Origin: Carya illinoinensis
Lineage: Eukaryota > Streptophyta > Magnoliopsida > Fagales > Juglandaceae
Assembly: GCF_018687715.1 (NCBI RefSeq)
Contig: NC_056756.1
Span: 40,830,480-40,894,479 of the forward strand
Length of the DNA stretch: 64,000 nucleotides
Reading direction: 5' to 3'
Shown here: piece after piece, positions 36,301 through 48,300 of the stretch
How the letters are laid out: each line of letters starts with the position of its first letter
Position numbering within the stretch: position 1 is the first letter of the stretch
Translations under genes and position numbers: made by a program
The notes under the pieces: model-generated
Databases searched by the model: none
What the model was told of the DNA's origin: nothing
The model's input: the letters and a program-made list of their open reading frames with translations, nothing else

Positions 36301-39300
36301 AAAAGTCACTCCACAATGCACATGCAGTCTTGCAATGAAGTAGAAGATGATCAATGGACTCCAAACTCCTCTACACATACAACATCAATCAATCACCACA
36401 ATAAACCCCTAGGGGCTGGCTTAAGTGGTAAAGGTTTTGGGCTTGGGGGTATGCTCCCCCCTAGGCTAAGGTTCAAATTCCTTTGTGTGCAAACAATCTC
36501 TAGGGGCCATTAGATTGGATGATTTTTCCCTTGAATTGCCCGATGTGCACTTGTGGGGAACTCCTTGCCGAGGGCCTGTGCACCCCCGAGATTGGTCGGG
36601 ACACTATTCTCAGACACTCGGTGGCAAAAAAAAAAAAAAAAAAAACAAATACCACAATATGTCTCATAAATTTTTCATCCTAATAATCTCCCCTAATGCT
36701 ATCCAAGCAAAAATACATAGCTCTAGATTAACCTTTGTCCTCCAAATATTCTTCCGTGGAAATGGGTTTTTATCACGAACGACAACGATACTATAGAAGG
36801 AATGGACACTGAATATTCCTTTTCTGGATGGGGCTTAGAGAATCTTGTTTTTGCCTTCTCCTCTCAATCAAGTGGAATCTATTATTGCTTTCCATAAGGT
36901 CATTGCCTCATTCTAGTAACGACAGAGGAATTTTCCCAATAATGCATAGTTAAACCTGAGCATATTACCCCAGTCCAACCCCAGCCCACCTAAAAATCAG
37001 ATAACATTTATTGGCCCAATTCACTAAGTGATATTTTGCCTCTTCCCCAAGAACCTACTCCTGTAAAGGAAGTCTCGTTGCAATTACCCACGCTAGCAAG
37101 GAGTGGAAAGAGAGACGTGAAATATGCAAGCAAGTTTGATAAAGTGCTTTTAATCAACGTGATCCTACTACCTTTGGTTAAATACATGCGCTTCCATCTA
37201 GCCAATTGTTGCTCAATCTTCTCAATAACTCCATCCCAAATTGCCTTTGCCTTGGGGAGGCTAGCCTCACTTGGCAACACCAAAGTATCATCTGCATACA
37301 AAGATGAGATAAATTGAGTACACTTGCATTTCCATTCTTCTCATAAAAGCCAAAAATAAAACCCCATCGACAACTGCAGATAACATATTGCTCAAAGCCG
37401 TTGATAAGTTTCATCAATTCATGGTAATCTTATCCTTTAAATTGAACTTGTGACTTGTCTATATATGTTTTCTGATGATGTGGAACCCCAACAAGGTAGG
37501 GTCAGTTGGACGCACACTTGGGGAGAATCCTGGATGCACGACCCTACTCACCAGAACCATGTATTAGGTAATTCGGGGTAAGTTCTAGTGCATAATCAAA
37601 TTCAGTTTGTTTGAGTCTATAGCCCATCTCATGCCCACTCTTTGACCACTAAGATGCACTCTGCTACATAACTTGTATATACATTTTTTTAACAAGTGGT
37701 AGAAAATTTTATTGAAGAATGCAAAAGGCAGAGAGACACATGATGACTACAAGAGAAATACCTAATTAGGAACAGAAAAAGATACAAGGAAATCATTGAA
37801 AGCTTGGCCCATTAAAACCTATAGTAGCTACTCAAAAAAGAGTATTGAAAAAGAAAGTTTTAAGCTCTTCAAAGGTCCACTCATGTGATATCCCATATGA
37901 TAAGAATAAAGTGGTGAATAGGATCGCACATTGCTTGGGAATGAAAAGTTCTTGCTCTTTATAAGGTTTCAATGGGCTTCAATTGTATCATTGATTAATT
38001 CTTTTGGAGTATAGACCATGTGTTTGGGCCTTCCATTGGGTCCACTCATGTGATATCCCATATGATAAGGAAAATGATAGGTGGTGAATAGGATCACACA
38101 TTGCTTGGAAATGAGAAGTTCTTGCTCTTTATAAGATTTCAATGGGCTCCAATTGTATCATTGACTAATTCTTTTGGATATAGACCATGTAGTTTGGGCC
38201 TTCTATTGAGGCATTACAAATAGTATTAGAACTTATCTCAACCAGAAATGTCGGACTTGAGTCTTGCCACTTACAATGGATAGACCCGACGAGGACGTTG
38301 GAAATTTAAGAGGGGAGATTGTGATGTCCTATATGATAAGGATAATGGTAGATGGTGAATGCGATCCCACATCACTTGGAAATGAGAAGTTCTTGCTCTT
38401 TATAAGGTTCCAATGGGGTTCTAATTATATCATTGACTAGTTTTTTTGGAATATAGGTCATGTGTTTTGGGTCTTCCATTGTGGCGTTACAGCTCATGCT
38501 CCTCATAATTTTTACCATTCTTTCCCTGCAAATACACCTCACAAGACAGACAGGATCCATCCCCACTGTTGATATTTGTGGACTATCATATAACCCTCTT
38601 AACTTTACTCTACATTTAAGGGATTTATCTATATCTGAATGTTTGAATGCACACTGGCCATAAGTGTGACCCTTTTCTTTTTTATTTTTATTTATTTTTA
38701 TCGGTAAACAAAATTTTATTGATCAAAAGAGTAGGCATAAGCCCAAGTATACGGGACATATACAAGAGCAACGCCTAAGTGTACTAGTTTAGTGATACAA
38801 GGAAATCATGGAAGTTCATGCCATGAAAATCAATTACAATCGACCAATAGAGTAAAGTATTGAAAAACAAAGTTCTAAGCTCATCCATTGACTGCTCTTG
38901 GTCTTCAAAGCTTCTATCATCCCTCTCTCTCCAAATGCATCACCATAGGCATATTGGTACCATCATCCATATGGATGCATTTTTAGAGTTGCCCCGAATG
39001 CCTCTCCGAGAAGCTAGGTGGTCACTTACTCTTCTTGGCATCACCTAAGCTAATCCCAAACGAGCAAAAACTTCATTCCACAAAGTCATGGCATTCTCAG
39101 AATGAAGTAGTAGATGGTCAATGGATTTTCTGCTCTTCTTACACATACAACACCAATCCACGACTGTGATTCAATGTTTCCATAAGTTGTCTAGAGTGAG
39201 TGTCTTCCCCAAAGAAGCTGTCTATACAAAAAATGCTGCCTTTAGAGGTGCCTTTGTCTTCCAAAGTGTGATCCATTTGACCTTTGTTCTCTGCAGGTTT

Positions 39301-42300
39301 TGCAGCTGTGCAACTTCTCTGTATGGTACTACTAAGAAAAGAAAAGAAACACGGGATTTGTTATATTACTAAATTAAGCAAGTGTTGTTCTAAAAGAGAA
39401 ATTACGATGACTGATCATCTCTTGTTTATCTAATCCCACTTGACAAATTTTATATTTTCTTCTCCTATTCTTTTCAATCATTTGTTGTACTCTTATCATG
39501 TTTTTAATTTCCCATGTACTTGCGCTATGACTACCATATCATTAATAAAACTCTTTAGTTTACTGATAGAAAAGAAACTATCACGTTTTCAATTGCATTT
39601 TCATGTTGTCATTCTTACTGTTTTATAGCTTTTCTCTGGAAGTGCTGATGCAACAGTACGAGTCTGGGATCTTTTAGCTAAGAAGTGTGTTGCAACATTT
39701 AAAAAGCATGAGTCAGCAGTAACTTCTATTGCTGTATCTGAAGATGGAAGGATCTTGCTCACTGCTGGAAGAGATAAGGCAAGGTTCTACCTTTTCTGAT
39801 CAATGATACAGATATGGTTATCTTAATATTGGAATACTCTTATTCATTGATATGTAGATGAGTTTTCTCATGTTTGAAGTTTGTGTATCTCCTTTCTCTT
39901 ACAAAATGACATACATAAATAGTTTTCTTAGAAGGGTCTCATAAAATAGTTTTGATAACCACCTCTCTCCTTGTTCATTTTTATTTATTTCACATTTTGT
40001 TTACGTACAAGTTTGGGTTTTTCTTTTTTTATTATACTGTGCTCCGGGTGATTATGGAGTGTTGTTTTGGGGTTGAAGCAAAATTTTTTGAGTTTAGAAG
40101 GAAGGGGGGTAATCTTTATAGTATAGTGGAAAAGTGTAGAAGATTTACTAAGGTTCTTAACCTTAGTGGAGATGTGGTGGTTTGGATTGCGAAGGTGTTT
40201 GAGGGTTGTCTGGGTTTTTCAGGAAATGGAGCTTTTTATCAGTCCAGAAGGGAGGGTAGTAGGGTATTTGTTATTCAACTTTCTCGTAATTCTTATGGAA
40301 GGTTCATTAAGTTGCTAGAAGTGGGAGAAGGTAAGGGGAAGGGTATTATTGTTGTTCCTGAAGGGAGAAATGGATATGGCTGGTCTTGTTTTGTGAAGAA
40401 GTCGCGTGAGATTGTTGGATCCAGATCCTCTGTTTCTGTTCAACAAAACAGAGGTCCTCTTGGTGACGCGAAGGTCTATCATCCTAGAGAAGCTCCTTAT
40501 TTAGCTGCTGTTAAGAACATTGCAACAGGTGTTAAAAATAATTTTAGGAGTGCAATGGTAGAATCGACTGGAAAAGATGGCTTGAAGGAGAAGAACAGTC
40601 ATCGTCTTCTTGCTAACGAGGGTGACGGTTGGAGTTCCGAGATGAGAAGAAAAGTTGGGGAAGTCGAGGGGTCTCTCTGGCATATCCGTGCGGAGTTAGT
40701 GACTTGGAAGGATAAAATTGGAAGTTTGCTTTTATCTGTAGATGAAGGATTGGGTATTTTGTTAAATGGGGGTAATGGGCCGAGTGGGCTTTTGCCGGTT
40801 AAGTCTGGTGGGTTGAATATAGTTGGACCGTCAAGAGGCCCAAATAAATCGAGCCTTGCGACTCGCCCGGTAGCTTCTGGGTTTAATACCGCGGACGATG
40901 CGGGTCAAAGGCCTAGCTCACCTTCACAGAGTAGGTCGCCGGAGGGGTGCGGTCAGGCGGGGATTGCTCAGGCGTCGAGTTCTGTGGGAGTGAACAGTGT
41001 TTTTGAAGGAGATCCTATAGATTGCGTGTGTCCGATGGTTTCTGGGTCTCTGCGCTTATCTTCGGTGGCTCCCTTTGTTCAGAGGCATGGTTCAGCTTTA
41101 CATTCTGGATCGCCGGCGAGGTGTGAACTGTCGGGGACTGTTCAGGGGATGAGTTCTGAGGTCGTGAAAAGTGATAAGGGAGGGGGATCTATAGATGGCT
41201 ATCGACCGAATGGCACTGGGTGTCTTCCTTCGGTTTCGGTGAAGTGTACAGTGCAGAATACTGGCACATCGTCTCAGATAAGGTCGCCGGTGGGGGGTGA
41301 TTCGACGGGAAATATTCAGGAGTTGCGTTCTTCGGATTTGAACAGTAATAAGGGGTTCTATTCTGATGAGGAGCTTTTGAAGGTCCAACCTGGTTTGGAG
41401 GTGACTAAGTTTCAGTCTTTGTCTTCTAAGAAGGGGTCGAAGGAGGAGGGGGGGCCTGCTAGTAGTACTCCGATGTTGTGTTTGTTTGAGAAGGAGGGAA
41501 AGGAGGTGGGTGTGTCTTCGGTGAAGCTTTTGGGGTTGAATTCTGAGTTGGTTGTTAAGTCTGTGGACCATGTGAATCGTGCAGAAGGGGCTGAGGTTAT
41601 TGGGGAGAATGGAATAGGGATTGAGGGAAGTGATTCTGATGTGGAAGAGGTTCCCAGTACTTTTTTGAATAATTCTGGTTTACTAATGGTGGTGGGGAGA
41701 GGAGATGACTCTGTTTCTTGTGAGTTAGGGGAGCTTGTAGAATCTGGTGAGGATTTAAGTCCTGTTCCGTTGAGTTCTTTTAATCCAGAATTAGAATGGC
41801 CTTGTAATTCCTCTGATTGGGTTCTGAGAAAGGTGGAAGAGATTAGAGATTGTGTGGGTATTTCTTGTGAAGGTTTTGAAGAACAATTCAGAGCTCTTTT
41901 GATTGCTATAGAAGCGGGACAACCTGCTTTGGCCAAGTCTGCTGCAAAGAAAGAGAGGGAGCTTAAAAGGTTGGAATTCTCTATTAATTATAAGTCCAGG
42001 GATGGGTGTGGATGGAGGGATAAAGGTAAGGAAAGGGCTGTCAATGGTGTGTAATGAAGCCTATTATTATTTCTTGGAATGTTAGGGGTTTAAATGATTA
42101 TAGGAAACGTCTTAGGGTGAAAAATTGGTTGCGTCAGTGGAAGGCTGATGTTATTTGTCTCCAAGAAACCAAACTGAAATTTGTGAATCAAGCCATAGTT
42201 CAGAGTTTGTGGAATTGTAGTAGTGTGGGGTGGGTAGAGCTGGTTTCTAATGGAGCTTCGGGTGGTATCATTATTTTGTGGAATAGGAGGGTGGTGGAGA

Positions 42301-45300
42301 TGTTGGATCATTTTGTGGGAGAATTCTTGGTATCGTGTCATTTTAAGAACATTGAGGATGGGTTTGAGTGGGCTTTTGCTGGGATCTATGGCCCTAATGT
42401 GGATTGTGGGAGATACCAATTATGGGATGAAATGTCGGGTGTTTATAGTTGGTGGAATCTACCTTGGTGTTTTGGAGGGGATTTTAATCTTACTAGGTTT
42501 CCTAGTGAGAGGTCGGGGGTTTCTTTTTTTTCAAGTGCTATGGCTTCCTTCTCAGATTTAATTTTTGATTTAAATTTGATTGATTTACCTTTGGTGGGAG
42601 GTGACTTTACTTGGTCTAATGGAAGATCTTCTTCAAGGTTGGACAGGTTTCTGGTTTCGCCTTCTTGGGAGGCCCATTTTTCTGGTATGAAGCAGAAGGT
42701 TTTACAGAGACTTTGTTCTGATCATTTCCCTATTATGTTGAATTGTGGCGGATCTGTGAGTAGAAGAAGTTATTTCAAGTTTGAGAACATGTGGTTAAAG
42801 GTTGAAGGTTTTGGGGATAAAATTAGATGTTGGTGGAATTCCTACTTTTTTTCTGGCTCTCCTAGTTTTGTTTTGGCCAGTAAGTTAAAATCTCTAAAGA
42901 ATGATTTAAAGAAGTGGAATAAGGAGGAATTCGGGTTGTTGGATACAAAAAGGAAGCGGTTAATGGAGGAATTGTGTATTTTAGAAGAGAAGGAGGTGCA
43001 AGGGTTGTCTTCAGAAGAGGATAGATCCAGAAAACTAGGGGTGGTTTCAGATCTGGAAAATTTAGCTTTAATGGATGAGATATCATGGAGGCAAAAATCA
43101 AGGGCGTTATGGCTGAAGGAAGGCGACAGGTGTACCAAGTTTTTTCATCAATTGGCTAATTCTCATAGAAGATATAATGCGATTGAGGTCCTTCGTGAAG
43201 GTGACAGATTGTTTTCGGATCAGGATGATATTAAGGCCCATATTGTGAATTATTATGAGAAGTTGTTTTCAGAAAATTTTTCGTGGAGACCAAATTTGGA
43301 TAGCCTTGTTTTTAATTCTATAGAGCAGGCTGATGCTGTGTGGCTGGAAAGAGAGTTTGAAGAAGAAGAAGTTCTGGATGTGGTAAAGGGTATGGAAAAA
43401 GATAAGGCTCCGGGTCCAGATGGGTTCTCTTTGGCTTTTTTTCAAGAGTGCTGGGATGTTGTTAGAGAAGATGTCATGAAGGTGTTTGCCGAGTTTCACT
43501 CCGTTATGAGGTTTGAGAAGAGTTTAAATGCGACTTTCATTGCTCTGATTCCGAAAAAGGCTGGGGCTGTGGAGATAAGAGATTTTAGACCTATCAGTTT
43601 GGTGAATGGTGTTTATAAAATTGTTTCTAAAGTGTTGGCTAATCGGTTAAGTAGGGTGATGGAGAGGATAATTTTACGGTCTCAAAATGCCTTTGTGAGA
43701 GGAAGGCAGATTTTAGATTCTGTTTTAATTGCTAATGAGTGTTTGGAAAGCAGACTTAAGTCGGGGAAGGCTGGTATTCTCGTCAAGTTGGATATGGAAA
43801 AGGCTTATGATCATGTAAGCTGGGATTTTCTTGATTATTTGTTGAGGAGATATGGTTTTGGAGTTAAATGGTGTTCGTGGATAAAGTTCTGTGTTTCGAC
43901 TCCTAAATTTTCTGTGTTGGTGAATGGAGAACCAGCTGGTTTCTTTTGTAGTTCTCGTGGCTTGAGGCAAGGCGATCCCATTTCCCCCTTTCTTTTTGTT
44001 ATGATCATGGATGCTTTTAGTAGAATGATAGACAAGGCTGTGGAGGGTAACTTTCTGTCTAGTTTTGTGGTGGGTAACGAGAATAGGAATAATCTGAAGA
44101 TTTCTCATTTATTATTTGCTGATGATTCCCTGATTTTTAGTGAACCTGATTCTGATAATTTACGTGCTTTAAGAGCTCTGTTACTGTGTTTTGAAGCTGT
44201 TTCGGGGTTAAAAGTTAATTTATCAAAATCTGAAATTGTTCCTGTGGGTGTTGTTCAGAATTTATCAGATTTGGCAAATTTATTGGGGTGTAGGATCTCT
44301 TCTTTGCCTTTGAGATATCTTGGGCTTCCTTTGGGGGCTTCTTTTAAAGCTGTGGACATTTGGGATGGGGTGATTGAAAAAATTGAAAGGAAGTTAGCAG
44401 GTTGGAAGAGGATTTATTTGTCTAAGGGGGGTAGATTATCTCTTATTAAAAGTACTTTGTCTAATCTGCCTACGTATTTCCTTTCTCTTTTTCCTCTTCC
44501 TGCAAGGGTTGAAAAGAGAATTGGGAGTTTATTTCGGAATTTTTTATGGGGTGGCGTTGGTGAGGAAAAGAAGTTTCATTTGGTTAGTTGGAAGAAAGTT
44601 TGTCAACCTTTGGATGGCGGTGGCTTGGGGATTAAAGATTTGAAGGTTTTCAATAAAGCTTTACTAGGCAAATGGCTTTGGAGATATCATTTGGAAAGTG
44701 AAGCCCTATGGAAAAATGTGATAGATGCAAAGTATGGAAGTTTGAGGGGAGGTTGGTGTTCAAAAGCCTCTAGTGGAGCATATGGGGTGAGTTTGTGGAA
44801 ATTTATTAGAAAAGGATGGGATTTTTTCTCCAGTAATATTAGGTTGAAGGTTGGAAATGGTCAAAGAGTCCTCTTTTGGCATGATTTGTGGTGTGGGGAT
44901 GCTGCTCTCAAGCTGGAATTTCCTGCCCTGTTCAGAATTGCAAGGGATCAAAATGCTGCTGTTTTTGATTCCTACTGTGTCAGCAATAATAAGGTTGTTT
45001 GGAATGTTTTTTTCAAAAGGGATATTAATGATTGGGAAGCGGATGAAGTTCAGGCTTTGTTGGTTAAACTTTACAGTTTTAAGCTGGTAACTGAAAGGGA
45101 GGATAGCATGGCATGGTCTTCTGCTGGAAATGCTAAGTTTTCAGTTTCTTCTTATTATAGAGTTATGTCAAGTCATGGTAGTTGCGTTTTCCCATGGAAA
45201 AGTATATGGAAAGTGAAAGTTCCTCCCAAGGTTGCTTTTTTCTGTTGGGTGGCTTCTATGGGCAAAGTTTTAACAACTGATAATCTTAGAAGGAGAGGAC

Positions 45301-48300
45301 TGTTTATTTCTGATTGGTGTGTTATGTGTAAAAAGGATGGAGAATCTGTAAATCATCTTTTCCTTCACTGTGAAGTGGCTAGATTCTTGTGGGATGAGGT
45401 TCTGAGTTGGACAGGTTTGCATTGGGTGATGCCCAAAGATGTGGTGGATTTATTGGTAGGATGGAAGGGTTTGAAGGGCTGTAAGAAGGCAGCGTCTGTT
45501 TGGAAGATGATTCCTCCTTGTCTCATGTGGTGCTTGTGGATAGAAAGAAATAGGAGATGTTTTGATGATAATGAACGCACTTTGGAAGATCTTAGGGTTT
45601 TTTTCATGGGTACTTTGGGTTTTTGGGCGAAAGTTTATGTAATGGTGGATAATTTCCTGAATCTGTTTTAGTTTTTTTGGTTTTTTTTCTTTCTTTTTGT
45701 TTTCAGGAAGTTGTAGGTTTATCCTTTGTATACTTCCTGTGTACTTGGGCTTATGCCTATTTCTTCAATAAAATTATTACTTATCAAAAAAAAAAACATT
45801 TTGTTTACGTTCTTGGGCAGGTTGAATGATTTCATCCCTCATCTGAACATATTTCTTGTGACTCATCTTTCATCAACCTTGGCATGCATTGGGATTACCC
45901 GAGTATCTGGCCGGATCTATTCGTGAGGGTGTAGTTTTGATATTGGACTAGACTACGCCTGATACCCCAAGTTTTTATTCATTCTCAATGCTAAAAGAAT
46001 GATTATGAGGCTCATAATGCAGTTATTAAAGTGGTGGAAAGAGTATTAGTGTTTAATGTGTAATGTTTTTACATCTTCTCTTGACCAAATCCATCCACCA
46101 TTTTGTAACCGAGAACAAATTTCAATGGCATTAGTGATCTTCAGTTGTTGTTTTTCAAAAAAGGAGTGCTTTTGACCCTTTTTATAATCTAACATGAGAA
46201 GTGTGAAAAATAAGTCAGTGAATGGGGTGGGGGAGGGGGTTATTTACCCTTGCAGTGTTGATTGTCTCCACAGTTATTGCAAAACCTATGTAGCTTTTTC
46301 AAAAAAGGGCATCAAGTGAAATGGTGATTTAAATTACCTCATTTTGTAAATTGCATATACCTTTTAGGCTGTTTGCAGTGTCTCTGTGTAGCTTAAAACT
46401 AAATGCTGAGTTCTAGGACTTTTTCCCACTCATTCATTTATATCTTTATTTTGTTGGCAAGATTGGTAATTTTTTCCTTATCCTTTCCCCTGGTCTTCAA
46501 TCTATTTCCAATAAGCAAGGCGTTTGATAGCTTACAATCATTTGTTACATTATAAGCGCATTCAATTGATTTTCCTACTATAGCTATCTTTTTTTATTTT
46601 TAGCTGTGATAGTTGTTTCTTAGATCATAGGGCATTTTGTTTCATGACTAGATTGGGGTATTTATTGTTCATGAATGCCTTTATGTCAAAATGCTGCGCT
46701 TTTTATATGCATCTGTTTACTTATTGAGAAAAGTATTATATGCATGTATGGTTGTTTCTGATCTTATAATAGCTGGGCGATCATATAGTGTCAGCTGAAA
46801 ATTGATGTATAGGTTCATTGCAGGTTGTGCACTTGTGGGACCTTCATGACTATGGTTTCATAAAGACCGTTCTAACATATGAGGTACTCGAAGCAGTGTG
46901 TGTGATTCATTCTGGGAGCCTCTTTGCTTCATTCCTGGCTTCATTCTATAAGCAAAGCAAGAAGAAGAAAAGTGTGTCATCGGCAATTCATTTTGTCACA
47001 GTTGGTGAACGTGGGATTGTAAGAATATGGAACTCTGAAAGGTAAGACAACTTGAGGATGTTTTCCCAATAGATTGTATGAAGTAAATCTCTGGTTAAAT
47101 GGCTGAGAGGCCTATGGGCCTTCCTGATTTTCGTCTTCATGAATCGTTCATTCACAATAAACTGCATTTATTTTAAGTTTTGTTATTTTTACAGTGCGGC
47201 TTGCTTGTTTGAGCAAAAGTCATCTGATATCACTGCCAGCTCAGACATGGATAGGGGCTTCACGTCTGCAGTAATGCTGCCTGTAGATCAAGGATTGGTT
47301 TGTGTGACTGCTGATCAGCAGTTTCTTTTCTTTGCCCCTGTAGAACACACAGAAGGGATGTTTAAATTAGCATTAAGCAGAAGACTTGTTGGATACAACG
47401 AAGAGATTGTGGATATGAGGTTTGTAGGTGAAGAGGAAAAATTCCTTGCTGTTGCCACAAATATTGAACAGGTAATTTGCAAGAATCCTAATACTTTTGG
47501 TGATGAATATAGGGGTTGCAATATGTGACACGACCCGTTAACCCAATATGAACACGACACGATAATAATGGGTTTGGGTTTAGTCTTAACAGGTTCAGGT
47601 GAAAACGGATTGACCCGTTAGGACACGATTGTTTAACAGATTGATAACGGGTCAACCTGTTTTGACGCGTTATAACCTGTTATGACCCGTTAAGAAAGTT
47701 AAAGTTACAATTATACCCTTATACTTAAAAGTAACATTTTTAGAACTTCAATTTCGATACTTTTATTATTTGGATTGTAATTTTGGACTTGTAGTTAGTT
47801 TTATAATTTTTATAGATATTGTGATTTTAACATTTATATAAAATTATATTAAATTTAATCAGATCAAACCAGTTAATTTCGGGTCTATTCAATCCATTTA
47901 CATAAACGGATTGAAATAGGTTGACACGACTCGTTATGTTAATGGGTTGTGTTAGGGTTTTGATATTTTGACACAATAAGCTTAATGGGTCGGTTTAGCT
48001 TTATCCATATAGTATAATATACATGCCTTGACACAACACTAACACATCCATTAACACGATTTGACACCCCTAGATGAATATCATCCAGCCTCCCAGGGGA
48101 GGTTTATATGTACTGACGCATAGTTGTGCACGCCATGTGTCCAACTGTTGTGGCAAAGCCACGCTTTTATTATAATCTCTTAGGGTAAGAAGATGCTACA
48201 AATATCATAAAAAGGTAAGACATGCACAATGATAAAACCTTATTGTGCCCATGATCGTTTCAAGACCCTCTGATCTATTTAGAGGCTTCTACTAAATAAA

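Larger units (their letters stand above)
35585..37425 (-). mobile_element. Antisense LINE, interrupted by a MITE and a SINE
   Basis: From the tail at 35585 the minus strand reads upstream into zf-RVT, the post-RT block ([33 protein letters not shown]) and an RT remnant (MYADDTLVL) near 37290. The copy is split by a Tourist-like MITE (35788-36149) and a SINE (36404-36650). Part of the mid-region is deleted. Confidence 0.85.
40007..45795 (+). mobile_element. Complete L1-type LINE with both ORFs intact
   Basis: A 5789-bp element lies in TOZ intron 3, in the sense of the gene. It has a 47-bp 5' leader, ORF1 (40054-42054), ORF2 (42054-45671), a short 3' region with the family terminus (TGTATACTTCCTGTGTACTTGG, AATAAAATTATTAC) and an A tail of about 11. 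The 15-bp target duplication ACATTTTGTTTACGT is perfect at 39992-40006 and 45796-45810. Intact ORFs plus perfect duplications point to a young insertion. Confidence 0.96.

Noticed and set aside
39952..40053. Upstream start for LINE ORF1, extending the frame by 34 codons
   Set aside because: It begins in host intron and runs through the target duplication at 39992-40006; the element starts at 40007.
41098..41936. Long minus-strand open frames opposite LINE ORF1
   Set aside because: Antisense shadows of a real coding frame in biased sequence.
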